DNA of 64,000 nucleotides from contig NC_073626.1 of assembly GCF_029407905.1 (NCBI RefSeq), positions 106,087,982-106,151,981 on the forward strand, read 5' to 3'. Source of the stretch: Bubalus kerabau (Eukaryota; Chordata; Mammalia; Artiodactyla; Bovidae). The position numbers and the translations under genes were made by a program. The notes beneath the pieces were generated by a model. It was not told the origin of the DNA. It ran no database searches and saw only the letters and a list, made by a program, of their open reading frames with translations. Positions 43,890 through 54,884 of the stretch are shown here, in pieces (position 1 is the stretch's first letter; every line of letters starts with the position of its first letter).

Positions 43890-44394
43890 TGTATTAGTCC
43901 TTGTGGGCCAGCATGAGCTTCTGTCATAGCTCAATTGGTAAAGAACCCGCCTGCAGTGCTGGAGACCCTGGTTTGATTCCTGGTCAGAAAGATCCCCTGG
44001 AGTAAGGGATAGGCTAACATAACAAAATACCATAGACTGCGTGGAGAAATAACTGACATTCATTTTCTCAGTCTGGAGGCTGAAAATTCAGGATCAAGGT
44101 GATGGTGGACTTGCTTTATTTTGAGGTCTCTCTTCTTGGCTTGCAGATGGCCAACTTCTTGCTGGTCACTGTCCTTACTTGGTGGGTGGGTGCACATCTC
44201 TGATGTCTCTTTGTATATAAATTCCCTCTTCTTATAAGGACACTGGTCATATGGGATTAGGCCCCACCTTAGTTGACTCATTTTAATTTAATCACCTCTT
44301 TAAAGGCCCTCTTTAGAAGTGTAGTCACATTCTGAAGCACTGGAGGTTAGGGATTCAAGATATGAATTTTGGGGAGATACAGTTCAGCCCCTAA
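43890..44394 (-). mobile_element. MLT1 (ERVL-MaLR) LTR with a nested SINE fragment
   Basis: Antisense LTR. The end piece 'tgtattagtccttgtgggcc' is at 43,892. After the nested Bov-tA fragment it resumes with 'acataacaaaataccataga', 'ctcagtctggaggctgaaaa', 'cttataaggacactggtcat', 'gggattaggccccaccttag' and 'tagaagtgtagtcacattct', ending 'gggagatacagttcagcccc'. Old and without coding sequence. Confidence 0.85.
43915..44011 (+). mobile_element. Bov-tA SINE, 5' half only, nested in MLT1
   Basis: tRNA head 'gcttctgtcatagctcaatt' and 'aagaacccgcctgcagtgct', then 'aaagatcccctggagtaagg'; the BovA 3' part is missing. gccagcat before and gctaacat after may be an aged TSD. Confidence 0.82.
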
Positions 44395-44421
44395 TTCCAC
44401 TGCTAAATAGTTCAGTGAATT

Positions 44422-44943
44422 CAATTTTATTTATTATTAATTTTTAAATTATTTTAAAAAAACTTTTTATTTTGTATTGGGATATGTGCATGTGCTCAGT
44501 CACCTCATTGTGTCCAGCTCTTTGCAACCCATGGGCTGTAGCCCACCAGTCTCATCTGTCCATGGGATTTTCCAGGCAAGAATACTAGAGTGGGTTGCCA
44601 TTTCCTCCTCCAGGAGATCTTCCTGACCCAGGGATTGAACCAGTGTCTCCTCTGCCTCCCGCATTGGCCGGCAGATTCTTTATCACTGATCCACCTGGGA
44701 AGAAGCCTGTATTGGAGTACAGCCGATTAACTTCGTTGTGATGGTTTCAGGTGAACAGCAAAGGGACTTAGCCATAATTATACATGTATCGAGTCTCCCC
44801 CAAACATCCCTGGCATTCAGGCTGCCACATTACATTGAACAGAGTTCCCTTTACTATACAGTAGGTCCTTGTTGGTTATCCACTTCAAATATAGCACTGT
44901 GTACATGTCCATCTCAAACTCCCTAACTATCCTTTTCTCCCCT
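44422..44943 (-). mobile_element. Ruminant L1 3' end, with nested SINE
   Basis: Antisense L1 3' UTR: T/A-rich start, 'actttttattttgtattggg', [SINE], 'gattaacttcgttgtgatgg', 'cattcaggctgccacattac', 'tatacagtaggtccttgttg', 'catgtccatctcaaactccc'. A perfect 15-bp TSD, atagttcagtgaatt, at 44407-44421 and 44944-44958. Confidence 0.94.
44483..44708 (-). mobile_element. Bov-tA SINE nested in the L1 copy
   Basis: 'gtgctcagtcacctcattgt', 'catgggattttccaggcaag' to the tRNA head 'cactgatccacctgggaaga'. tgtattgg of the L1 is repeated on both sides (from 44,473 and 44,709), the likely TSD. Confidence 0.9.
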
Positions 44944-44959
44944 ATAGTTCAGTGAATTT

Positions 44960-45984
44960 TAGAGCTATATTATATTGTTTTATGATTATATCCCCATTTA
45001 TCTTTTTTGCTGTTGATGAACATTTAGATTATTTTCCATTTTTCCCCATTATATCAGTCCCCCTATGTCAGTTTCTTTCTCATTATAATTGCTTTTTTGA
45101 TTTTTATTTTTGATATGGTATCTTGGTAGAGTGTCCTGATATCTGTTGAATTAAAACAAAAACAAAATCATGTCCTAGCTTTTGTTTAGGACAAAGTGTT
45201 AATTTTGCTAGCATGTAATTTTAAGTAGTGGTATTTTTGCTTTATGAGACTGGATTTTCCTTGTAGTCCAGCACATGTGGTTTGGACCATACTTTGAGTT
45301 AACTACACAAGCTACTATTTCCATATATGGGTGGGTCTGTCATAATGATACTAAATAAATAAGTTCCTTTCTCTGTTTGTAAATAAAAGAGAACAGTGAC
45401 TCCATCATTGTGTATGTTCTGTCTTAAGTTTTCTTGACCTTTTGCAGCTCATTATTATCATCTGGGAATACAGTGAATTCCCATTGCTGTTAACTTTTTA
45501 TGCTGCTGTGGTTTATTTGGGAAATAAAGCTATTTTTCTAGAAGTTAGACTTTATCTAAAGTTTTGTACTGGGCTAGGGCAATATTTTCTCTTTGTGCTG
45601 AGTTTCCACATGATGATTATATAATTTATAATCTTATTCCTTTTATTCAAATTGTATTTTATTTATTCACATTTTATTCCCCTCCCTCTACCCCCACACC
45701 CTATCCTATAACCTCTTAGAAATGCATTTTACATGTGTCATTGATAGTTTCAGACATTTACTGGATTCATTGAGGACCCACTGATTGTCTGGATCTGGAC
45801 TGTGTGGTCTCCTGCATAGTCTCCACCCAGCCAGCCCTATGGCTCTTTCCCAGCTTGTTAATGTATCTCCATTATAAAGCCTCCCTGTACCAAAGGGAGT
45901 TGAATAGCATCTTCCTGCTTGTCATTAGTTACTCTTTGGTGACTGAACTTGGTGGACATAAAGAAGTCTGAGGATGGTAATTGA
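44960..45984. other. No gene seen; AT-rich
   Basis: Single-copy-looking; a 60-codon frame at 45,442-45,624 is hydrophobic by chance in T-rich DNA. Confidence 0.4.
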
Positions 45985-46080
45985 AGCTAGCGTGGTCTGG
46001 AGGCAGTATCACCTGGGAGCTTGTTGGGTTTGCAGATTCTCAGGTCTCGCCTTGGTCCTGTTGAATCAGACGCCTTGCAG
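45985..46080 (-). mobile_element. MER5A-like hAT fragment
   Basis: 'gcgtggtctggaggcagtat', 'cacctgggagcttgttgggt' and 'cctgttgaatcagacgcc' match the reverse MER5A/MER3 pattern. Confidence 0.65.
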
Positions 46081-46374
46081 ATAATTTCCTCGCTTTCATA
46101 CAGTTCTCTTGGGATCATGTAGTCTGTATAATTTCTAACAGTATGTGCGGGTTGATAGAGCAAGCTTTAGTGGTTGTCTGTAGCTCTTTTCTCTCCCTTG
46201 AGGTGGGGAGAATTGAGAGATGGGCTAGGCTGAAAGTGTGAAGAAAAGGAGTTCTGATCCTTTCACTGGCAGGTGTCCCTAATTTCAAAGTAAAAACTGC
46301 TGGTTTACTGAATGTTTACTGTATAAGGCCCGTGTTTGGCTCTTTAGAAGAGGAAAGGTAATATAAGTTCTGGT

Positions 46375-46613
46375 CCCCACACATGCATTTGGGCATTATA
46401 GAGACATGAGTTCAAATTGTGGCTGTGAACTTAACTTGCTGTGTAATCTTTGGCAGAGTTCTCAATCTCTGCATCTCATTTTCTTCTGTTGTAAAATGAA
46501 GGTAACACCTACTGTGCATTTCTTACTGGGATGTTCAGGGGATTAAATGAAGTAGTGTATATGGAGCACTTAAAGCATAATAGGCACTCAGCAAATGGTA
46601 GCTGGATGCTATT
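46375..46613 (+). mobile_element. MIR SINE
   Basis: 'gacatgagttcaaattgtgg', 'acttgctgtgtaatctttgg', 'gttgtaaaatgaaggtaaca', 'ggggattaaatgaagtagtg', 'aataggcactcagcaaatgg': a nearly full MIR. Confidence 0.88.
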
Positions 46614-46635
46614 ATCATCATCATCATCATCATCT
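46614..46635. repeat. (ATC)7 microsatellite at a MIR end
   Basis: Uninterrupted ATC units that grow from the ATT-type MIR tail. Confidence 0.95.
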
Positions 46636-46814
46636 AGTTATTTCTGTATTTGAACATCACACTTGACTCTACAGGGCATACTATATTAATGGTCTAGGTG
46701 ACACTTCTCAAGAATTGCTTTCCTGGCTGGGCGATGATTCCATCACTGTGGATAATTTAATTAGCCCTTGCCTGCTGAGCACTGTGGCTGTGGCAGGCAG
46801 TAAGAGAAATGTCG

Positions 46815-47070
46815 TATAGACAGAGCCAGGGCTTTGGAGTCAGACAGATCTTGATCTGTCATTACTCCAGCAGTCAATAGCTGTGCACCTTGGGTGAGTT
46901 GCTCAGCTCTTCTTCCTCCATTTTCTCATAAGTAAGAAAAGAATAGTTGCATTTACCTTGAAGCATTATTATAAATGAGGTTGGGTGGGTGTTGTTGTGT
47001 GGATTAAACGAGGATATATGGAAAGCACTTGGCTTATCATGGTCACATAGTAAGTTTGCAACAAATATTG
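46815..47070 (+). mobile_element. MIR SINE
   Basis: 'gctttggagtcagacagatc', 'caatagctgtgcaccttggg', 'tgtgtggattaaacgaggat' and 'aaagcacttggcttatcatg' in MIR order. Confidence 0.85.
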
Positions 47071-47299
47071 CCTTGTTCCTTTTCCACCCTCCACTTCACC
47101 CACTGCAGAATTTTAGTGTCTGATTTATCTAATGTATATTGAGATTTCTTCCAGTCTTTGTACTTAGAGACCAAGAGGCTAGACTTAGAGAATAAATGAC
47201 TTTCTTGCTTGATACTCTTAGAACAGGAATAAGTTGATTAAATCAAGGTTTTCTAAGGGTTCTTGATTCCTTGGCTGAAATACAAATTTTGGGGGGATG

Positions 47300-47420
47300 T
47301 TTAGAAAAATAATATTTCTTTACTGAGATAAAATGTATATAATGTAAAAATTTCGATTTTCACCATTTTAAGTGTATAGGTCAGTGGCACTAAGTTGTTA
47401 TGCAACCAAAGGTCTATATT
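47300..47420 (-). mobile_element. Old L1-related fragment, antisense
   Basis: 'gagataaaatgtatataatg', 'ttttcaccattttaagtgta' and 'taggtcagtggcactaagtt' are typical of an old antisense L1 segment. Confidence 0.6.
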
Positions 47421-47426
47421 TTAATT

Positions 47427-47462
47427 ATATTATATATATATATATATAAATATATATATATT
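47427..47462. repeat. (TA)n low-complexity tract
   Basis: TA repeats with one AAA interruption. Confidence 0.9.
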
Positions 47463-47519
47463 TAATTAATTATATTACCAGTTTTGGTAGTATATTTAAA
47501 TATTTATTTCAGGTGTTCT

Positions 47520-48000
47520 GTTTACGTGGCTCACATATGGGAAAGGGCTCTCTGAGTGGCAGATAATAGAATCATCACAGCTAGTTTAAGCAGAAGGGGA
47601 TTTATTAACTTGTAATATAGGATGTTTGAGGATTAGAAGAGAGGAAAGAATAGACTTTAGCTGAGTTTCTAGAACCAACTCCTGGAACCACACTTTTCAG
47701 CTGGCTCGCCGAGGGAGCCATGGCCATCTCTGGATTCAGAAGCACGGTGCCTTGTTCAAATTTGGAAGTGCTGAATGAGAAGTCTTGGCTTTTGCTGCTG
47801 GTACCAGAAGAATCATTGTCTTGCTTGCCATCATTGCTGAATGGGCTGGCCTGTTTTTACTTGGTTGCTTTTCCTGGTTTCCTTCTCCTTCTGAACTCCT
47901 TAGGAGTGTTCCTCCTTGGGAAACCTAGAGCACATACAGATCTCAAGTTGCAAGGGAGTCTAGCAAGAGTATCCCTTAGTGTGTGCGTGTGTGTGGAATA
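47520..48000. other. Possible unidentified old repeat
   Basis: 'gggatttattaacttgtaat' and the following Cys/Leu-type text look like an old interspersed repeat, but I cannot name it. A 101-codon plus-strand frame (47,720-48,025) in it has no domain. Confidence 0.25.
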
Positions 48001-48169
48001 TGTATTTAATTTTTTAAAAATATGAGTCCCCATTATAGATATCAGGGGTTTTGAACTTGGGATTCATGGGGGAACCCTCTAAAATTATGTACAGTATTAT
48101 ATATGCAATTGGGCCTATTTCAGAGGAGAAGGTTTACAGTTTTTTTTTGAAATCCAGGTGCTCTTGGAC

Positions 48170-48394
48170 CCTGGTGTGTGTGCTCAGTCACTTCAGTAGT
48201 GACCAACTCTTTGCAGCCCTATAGAATGAAGCCCGCCAGGCTCCTCTGTCCATAGAATTCTTCAAGCAAGAATACTGGAGTGGGTTGCCATGTCCTCCTC
48301 CAGAGGATCTTCCCAACCCTGGGATCAAACCCATGTCTCCTGTGTCTTCTGCATTGCAAGTGGAGTCTTTGCTGCTGAACCACCAGTGAAGCCC
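48170..48394 (-). mobile_element. Bov-tA SINE, antisense
   Basis: 'gtgctcagtcacttcagtag', 'ggagtgggttgccatgtcct' to the tRNA head 'ttgctgctgaaccaccagtg'. Confidence 0.9.
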
Positions 48395-49730
48395 ATGGTA
48401 GAATGTTAGTAACAATTAGCAAAAGGCTGTTATGGCTATATGGATCAGAGAAGATGTTGGACTGGACTGGAGAGGCCAAGATGGAGTCCTCTAGTATTGA
48501 GCTTATCTGTAATCAAAGGGCTGTTAGGACTGAGCAGTGGGCAGACTTAGGGGTGATGGTGGTAGTGCTCTGTCATAGATGAGGGCTGACCAGGGGAGCT
48601 AAGCCTGGGAACTGGCCTAATCTAATGATAGACTAGGGTCACAATTCCATTTAGAATGTCTGACCTGTAAGTGGATACTGGTCCAAAGGCTAGACAAAGT
48701 CAAAGTCTGAATCTGATGGAGTGGGTCAGATTTGAAGTCTGAATAGCAGGCCCGCATCATTAATGAACAAGAAAACTTAGGCAGAAATGACACACTCATG
48801 TTCAAGCAAGGCCTTTAGGAATGGGTCAACAGTCGCTTTTTAGCTTCTCATCATTGTGAATTTCCCAAAGAGATTGGGTCTGTCATCAAAAAGAATGCTA
48901 CATGAAGCCATTTTGCATTTGGTGGAAGGAACCACACGTAATTCACAGATTCCTGCCCACTCTAGAATTCTATGATTTCAATTGAAGTAATGCGTCTTTC
49001 AACAAATAGGGTGCACTGCAGTAGTTTAGAAGTTAGGCCAGTGTTACAAGTTTATCCCTGTAGGCTCACCCATTGTGTTCTAGAGTTGGTATGTTTTCTA
49101 GGCTTGATCACTCCCTAGAATAACGATCCTTATGACAACTTCTCCAGGCCTTCTCAGCATAGGTCCCTTTCTCTTGTCTGTGTGGTGGTGTTGATTGGGT
49201 CTTTTGAACCCTGGGATAATGGTCAGATGGTCCTATGAAAGATTTGTACTTGAACTAACACCCCTGCCTCTTCTTTCCTGTTTGCTGCCGTCATAGATCA
49301 AAGGAGACTAGAATTCACAAGCCCCTTTGTTCTTGGGCTGACTTATTAAAAGGAGTCTTGTCCCCAGAGGATTTAATAATTGAGGTCATGTTGAAATAAC
49401 ATCTTAGACAGGGTTCCCTAGAGAAGTTTTTTAGAAAAGATTGAGAATGCATTCATCTTGATCTAACTGAGCATTTCCTATAGTAGCAGGATTTTAAAAA
49501 AAACCCTTTTTTTGTTAAGTCATTTAAACATTCATGTTTTATGAGAAAACTTTATGTATGATGAATTTAACCATACATGTGATGAAAGTGTTTTAGTTTC
49601 TTGAAGTAGAGAATCAGGTGCCTGAATACCAGATCATTTATCAATTTAGCAGGTTTATAAAATTTCTAACTGTGTTTCAGTGTTCCATTGCTTACCCTTC
49701 TTCATTGTGTCTTTTTACTGGGGGCTTCCC
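48395..49730. other. No gene seen
   Basis: Single-copy-looking sequence of moderate GC; no recognised repeat or protein-like ORF. Confidence 0.4.
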
Positions 49731-49965
49731 AAGTGGTTCAGTGGTAAAGAATCTGCCTGACAATGCAGGAGACATAGATTCAGTCTCTGGGTTTGGAAGA
49801 TCCTATGGAGGAGGAAACAGCAATCTACTCCATGGACAAATGGAGTAGATTTGTCCATGGAGTAGATCTGGAAAATTCCATGGACAGAGGAACCTGGTGG
49901 GCTAGAGTCCATGGGATTGAAAAAGAGTCGGCATGACTGAGCGACTCAGAACAGCACAGCATAGC
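49731..49965 (+). mobile_element. Bov-tA SINE containing an internal fold-back
   Basis: Head 'gggcttcccaagtggttcag' and 'gaatctgcctgacaatgcag'; 3' part 'ggaaaattccatggacagag' to 'gcatgactgagcgactcaga', followed by an imperfect AGCAC/ATAGCAC tail. The middle, where 'cactccagtattcttgcctgg' is normal, is replaced by a perfect inverted repeat at 49,823-49,867. Confidence 0.92.
49823..49867. repeat. 19-bp perfect inverted repeat, 7-nt loop
   Basis: Left arm atctactccatggacaaat (49823-49841), loop ggagtag (49842-49848), and right arm 49849-49867 is the exact reverse complement. The 10-mer tggagtagat also occurs as a direct repeat at 49841-49850 and 49858-49867. Confidence 0.97.
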
Positions 49966-50010
49966 ACAGCACATAATTATTACTAACAATTCTGACTGTC
50001 ATTGCTTTCT

Positions 50011-50273
50011 GCTGCTGCTGCTGCTGCTAAGTCACTTCAGTCGTGTCTGACTCTGTGCGACCCCATAGACGGCAGCTCACCAGGCTCCCCTGTCCCTGGG
50101 ATTCTCCAGTGGGTTGCCATTTCCTTCTCCAGTGCATCAAAGTGAAAAGTGAAAATGAAGTCGCTCAGTCATGTCCGACCCTTAGTGACCCCATGGACTG
50201 CAGCTTACCAGGCTCCTCCATCCATGGGAGTTTCCGGGCAAGAGTACCGGAGTAGGGTGCCGTTGCCTTCTCC
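50011..50273 (-). mobile_element. BOV-A2 SINE, antisense, with small internal deletion
   Basis: GCT repeats, then two BovA monomers. The first monomer lacks about 17 bases after 'gggattctccag', where 'gcaagaatactggagt' is expected. A perfect 13-bp TSD, gtcattgctttct, at 49998-50010 and 50274-50286. Confidence 0.96.
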
Positions 50274-50289
50274 GTCATTGCTTTCTAGC

Positions 50290-51084
50290 AGTCAGATATT
50301 TGATTTGATCATGTTAACAATATGAAAGGATAAAGTTAGGGTTATGGTTTCTTGATTGGCATACTGTTGTCAGATCTTGGAACCTTCTATATGTCTATAT
50401 AGCCAGGATGGGCACTTTAAAGTTTACCGAATCAAATAGTAGAACTGTAGTTTTAACACATGTTTCTGTGCTCCGAAATATATATGCATCTGTGTACACA
50501 TACACACACACACACACACACAATGTGGATTTCTACTTGCATCAGTCTTGAAATTTGCATTTGTGGCAGTTTTGGTGGTTAGCCTTGTGAACAACCAAGA
50601 GGCCTGATATTATGTCAGTAAAACTGTCTCATAGGTATGATTGAAACAGTTTTATTAGCAACATATGGGGCATGAAGGAGCCACAGAGGGGAGTTTGGAG
50701 TGTGAGGGTGCTGGTCTGTCTTTTTTGGCATATAATTATATCTGTCCTCATGCATGGTGTTATTTGCTGCTGCCTAGGGAATACAGAAGAATAACTTCTA
50801 ATGTGGTAAAACAAACAAAAAAAAACAGAATAAATTGTAATTATTGAGTTTATAGAGAATTATTTGGATGAAAGATGTATTTTTTTCAAACCTAAATTTT
50901 ATTTGGTCTTTTAAATTTTATTTATTCAGTCTTTTAAATTAAAACCCAACTTTTCAATAATTTGAATTTTTGGATCAACTTTACATAATAGACACCTAGC
51001 TGACTTTCATAAATGGGGAAGAAATTTGTTTCTTTTTCCTATTGTGACAATGTATGGTCCTGTTTAATTAGTTTTACTAAATAT
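50290..51084. other. No gene seen; contains a (CA)n run
   Basis: A CA microsatellite lies at about 50,496-50,522. The remainder is AT-rich without recognised family or gene. Confidence 0.5.
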
Positions 51085-51245
51085 TTATTAATTTTCTTTA
51101 GAGGTATTTGTCACATTTAAATGATGAGCGCATGCTGATTACTAGATGCTACAGAGAAGACAATATCAGACACAGCCTCTGGGCTGTGGAGTTTAATTCT
51201 GTAAAAGCAATCACATGTGGATGATGTTTAAATAGTCAATGATAG
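51085..51245 (-). mobile_element. L2 LINE fragment, antisense
   Basis: 'agatgctacagagaagacaa' followed by 'tatcagacacagcctctggg' fits the antisense L2 pattern. Low certainty. Confidence 0.45.
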
Positions 51246-52144
51246 GAATGACAGACCCACTGTCAGCCAAGTGGTTACCTCTGGGAAAGAGGGAAGTGGG
51301 ATCAGGAAGAGGAACAAAGAATCTTCAATTGTTAAAATTTTTTTTTTTTTAATTTCCTTTTCAGCTAAGATGGATTGTAAGAGATCTTAAAATCAGAAAT
51401 TCAGGTTGGGACTAAGGTAGTGGAATAGTTGGTTGCATCTTCTTTTCCTCCATTTAATTCCTGGCTTGTTCTAAGCCAGGTGTCTGGGGATTAGAGAGTA
51501 GTAGATTCTGGAAAAAGCCCTGCAGAAAAATGTACTGAAATTTTTTTTTAACTTCATCCAGTTCTGCTCACTATCTCAAGACTTAGGTTAAATGCAAGTG
51601 TTTATATTATTGTCTACTCTGAAATACTTATATATTTTATAGGTGATTTTTCAGTTTTATGGAGGATAGTTACTCAGGCAAAATTCCTTTACTCTAGAAT
51701 TACTTTTGGTCCTAAAACTAGTTTCAGAGAGACCTAAGCCTTTGAAATGGATCGATTATTAAAGTGATTAATCTCAAAATGGCTAGTGTGGTTCCTTCTG
51801 TATGCTGGAAAAATAATATCGAAAGCCAAGCTGTTCAATATTTAGATTGCAGTGATTAAGAAAGAAGCATGGATTATATGCTTATTTCTAGAGTGTGAGC
51901 AAATAGGGTCACACTTCAAGTGCTTTTCAGATACTCATGACTACTGACTGTCATGTTTTATGACAAGATGATTTTATCTAAGAGCTATTTCCATCGAGTT
52001 TTTTTATGTGGATGGAAGACCAAATCTCTGCTTGAAAATATAAGCAAGAATCTTTACACTCATTCTCCCTTTTTAAAATCAGGTTGAAAGTTCTGACTGT
52101 CCTACGAGGAAAAAGAAGTACAGTTGAATAGTTTTGTTCTACGT
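51246..52144. other. No gene seen
   Basis: AT-rich single-copy-looking DNA. Confidence 0.4.
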
Positions 52145-52154
52145 GGAGAACAAT

Positions 52155-52522
52155 TTGTTGTTCTTGTTGTTTGTCCTATTTGTTATTGTTATTTGTCCTA
52201 TTCTTTGCAACCCCATGGACTACAGCATGCCAGTCTCCCCTGTCCTCCACTATCTCCTTGAGTTTGCTCAGATTCATGTCCTTTGAATCAATGATGCCAT
52301 CCAACCATCTCATCCTCTGCTGCCCCCTTCTCCTCCTGCCCTCCGTCTCTCCTTGAATCAGGGTCTTTTCCAATGAGTTGACTCTTTCCATCGTGGCCAA
52401 AGTATTGGAGCTTCAGCTTCAACATCAGCCCTCCCAGTGAATACTCAGGGTAGATTTCCTTTAGGATTGACTGGTTTGATGTCCTTGCTGTCCACGGAAC
52501 TCTTAAGAGACTTCTCCAGCAT
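52155..52522 (-). mobile_element. BovB LINE 3' end, antisense, diverged
   Basis: 'ctttgcaaccccatggacta', 'tgatgccatccaaccatctc', 'gagcttcagcttcaacatca' to 'gagacttctccagca'. The 3' tail is GTT-rich instead of TTCAG. The flanks ggagaacaat (52145-52154) and ggggaacaat (52523-52532) match at 9 of 10. Confidence 0.9.
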
Positions 52523-52544
52523 GGGGAACAATACTTAGTAGAGT

Positions 52545-53039
52545 TGTACATTTATTGATGGTGATTTGAGACATATAAGCAGAAAAAATATTGAGTAGTT
52601 GTGATATGTTTTAAGAGAAAGTGAGCTTTGCTAAATGAAATAGTAATAATCTTAAATTTATCATTTATTTAAACCTCTCCCACCAGATCTTTTAAAAGAG
52701 CAGCTAAGAAATATAGTCTATCTGATTTGAATTTAATTATTATGATTTTTTTTTCTTGGGTAAAGTGCCTTATGGACAATGTAGATGACATAACTGATTG
52801 AATAATTAACATTTCACCTTACTGACACTTACTACTAAGTATGTTTATTAAAGTTCAGATAATAATTGAAATAATGAAGTAGGATTACATTAGTAACATA
52901 AAATTTGTTCAGAATAAAGATAGTATATGGATTAATTGATATAATCTATCTGTACTATAAAATAATGATTAATGGATTGTTGCCTTATATTTGTGAAGCT
53001 CTGTGTGTATATGTGTATAGTTATCATTATGCACAAATG
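52545..53039. other. No gene seen; AT-rich
   Basis: No repeat family or protein-like frame recognised. Confidence 0.4.
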
Positions 53040-53265
53040 TAATTATTTATATTTCTTACATATGCTGTTTCATTTTATCATCACAACAGTTTTGGAAGTA
53101 GGTGGGGTAGGTGAGATTCTCTTTACTAAATGTGGAAAACTGAGTGGCGTAATAGTTAAATTGTTCACAGATAGAGCTGCACTAAAATTAGGGCTCCTGA
53201 CTTCAGGTTTAGTGCTCTTTTCCAGTGGACTGTAGTCAGAACAGGATACTACGACTTTCCTGTAG
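53040..53265 (-). mobile_element. MIR SINE, antisense, 3' part duplicated downstream
   Basis: 'tttcattttatcatcacaac', 'ctttactaaatgtggaaaac', 'ttcacagatagagctgcact' and 'tcaggtttagtgctcttttc' follow antisense MIR. Bases 53,176-53,265 recur at 53,468-53,557. Confidence 0.75.
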
Positions 53266-53467
53266 GCTTCCCTGGTGGTTCAGCTGGTAAAGAATCCCCC
53301 TGCAGTGCGGGAAACGTGGATTTGATTCCCTGGGTTGGGAAGATCCCCTGGAGAAGGGAAAGGCTACCCACTCTTGTATTCTGGCCTGGAGAATTCCATG
53401 GACTGTATTGTCCACAGGGTCACAAAAGAGTCTGACAGGACTGAGTAACTTTCACTTTCACTTCAGG
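53266..53467 (+). mobile_element. Bov-tA SINE flanked by a 90-bp duplication
   Basis: Full-length-like: 'ggcttccctggtggttcagc', 'gaagatcccctggagaaggg' to 'ctgagtaactttcactttca'. It lies exactly between the two copies of a 90-bp direct repeat instead of a normal short TSD. Confidence 0.94.
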
Positions 53468-53557
53468 GCTGCACTAAAATTAGGGCTCCTGGCTTCCGAT
53501 TCAGTGTTCTTTTCCAGTGGACTGGAGTCAGAACAGGATACTATGACTTTCCTGTAG
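53468..53557. repeat. Second copy of a 90-bp direct repeat (first at 53,176-53,265)
   Basis: Both copies start gctgcactaaaattagggct and end gactttcctgtag; about seven substitutions in 90 positions. The SINE occupies the whole gap between them. Confidence 0.95.
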
Positions 53558-53879
53558 TAGTTAATGTAACTGAGTTACCAAAATGCCTTATTTAGGGTAT
53601 GCATATTAATTGTAATCAAAACTTAAACACTATTAGGACTAAGTCTTTTTTTTCCTGTTCTTCAGTTGCAGCAAAATCTAACTGCCATGTGTTTTGTTAC
53701 TTATATATATGTCTTTTGGGAGATTTTGGAAAACTGAAGTCTTCTTTCTCCTGTGGAAGTGTTAAAAATCCTAAGAAGCTTTCTTGAGATAAAGTTTGTC
53801 CCCTTTCAGTGATTCAATGTGCTTTTCTCTTATCTGTGAATTTCACCTTCAGTTTATTGGCAACTGCTTTTTCATGAGA

Positions 53880-54560
53880 GGATCATTGAATTATGATTAA
53901 CTCCTTGCAATCTGGCTTTGGTCCCACCTCTGTCCTAGAACTGCACTCTTGAAGGTCGCTGGTGACCACATTCTAGCCAACTGTAGAATTTTTTCCTCAG
54001 TTCTCAATCTCCTTGACTTATAATGCCGAATGACCTCAGTTTTTTCAGTTACATGAGCACTCTATTTTGGATTTTTGCTGTGAATTCTCTGCTGTCTACA
54101 CTTCTTACGGTAATACCTGCCTTTTCTTTGTGGGGTGGGTTTTGTCCTTGTCCTTTGCTAGTTATTTACTTTCTGCATTTTTAATCTTATCTCTTTAGTT
54201 CTTCTTGGTTTGCACTGTGTCATCATTTCTTGTAACTCTTACTGGGATGGATATTGGTGGCAGTTCTCAGAGCTCCATTTCGCATTATTGTCCATCACCC
54301 AGACTCTAGTCCCGCACTTCCCTCTCTTTTCAGGTAGTTGTCCTTTTGCCTCAAAACAGATCTTTCTTGAGTCATCTCCTTCAGACTCTCTTCTCCTCTG
54401 AATTTCTGAGTTTCTTTTACAGAAGGTATTCTCTCAATGCTTTGACATTTTACATTTGGTGCCCCTTATCTCCCAGTGTCTCTAATGTGCTCGAGTCTTT
54501 CTTGAAAATATTTCTTAACTTTGCCCTGTCCTCTTCGTTCCTTCATCTTCGCTAAAGTAC
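53880..54560 (+). mobile_element. L2 LINE, RT-region fragment, degenerate
   Basis: 'aactccttgcaatctggctt', 'tggtcccacctctgtcctag' and 'aaggtcgctggtgaccacat' followed by 'ctcaatctccttgact' track the L2 RT coding strand. No frame survives. The right boundary is approximate. Confidence 0.6.
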
Positions 54561-54639
54561 TTTATAGAGTGTGAAACACTTCCAAATGTATTTTTAAAAA
54601 ATTTAAAATAAGCCAACATAATGCATTTATGAAATAGGA

Positions 54640-54790
54640 GGGGTGGATTTATTATTCCAATCTGCAGTTCAGGAAACGTACTGAGAGAAGTGACTTGTCG
54701 GAAATACCATTGTTGGTCAAGGCAAGAGCTGTTACTGAAGCCAAGCTAATGTGATTTTAAGTCTGTCCCTGTGCCCAAATCTAGTGACTG
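54640..54790 (-). mobile_element. MIR SINE, antisense, degenerate
   Basis: 'gcagttcaggaaacgtactg' and 'agagaagtgacttgtcggaa' correspond to the reversed MIR core. Confidence 0.6.
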
Positions 54791-54884
54791 CTGTGACTTC
54801 CTATTAATAATCTTGTACCTTCCAATTTTCTCCTTTAATTCACTTCGCTTTCTATGCTAGGTTGATGTCTGTAAAATCAGTCAA

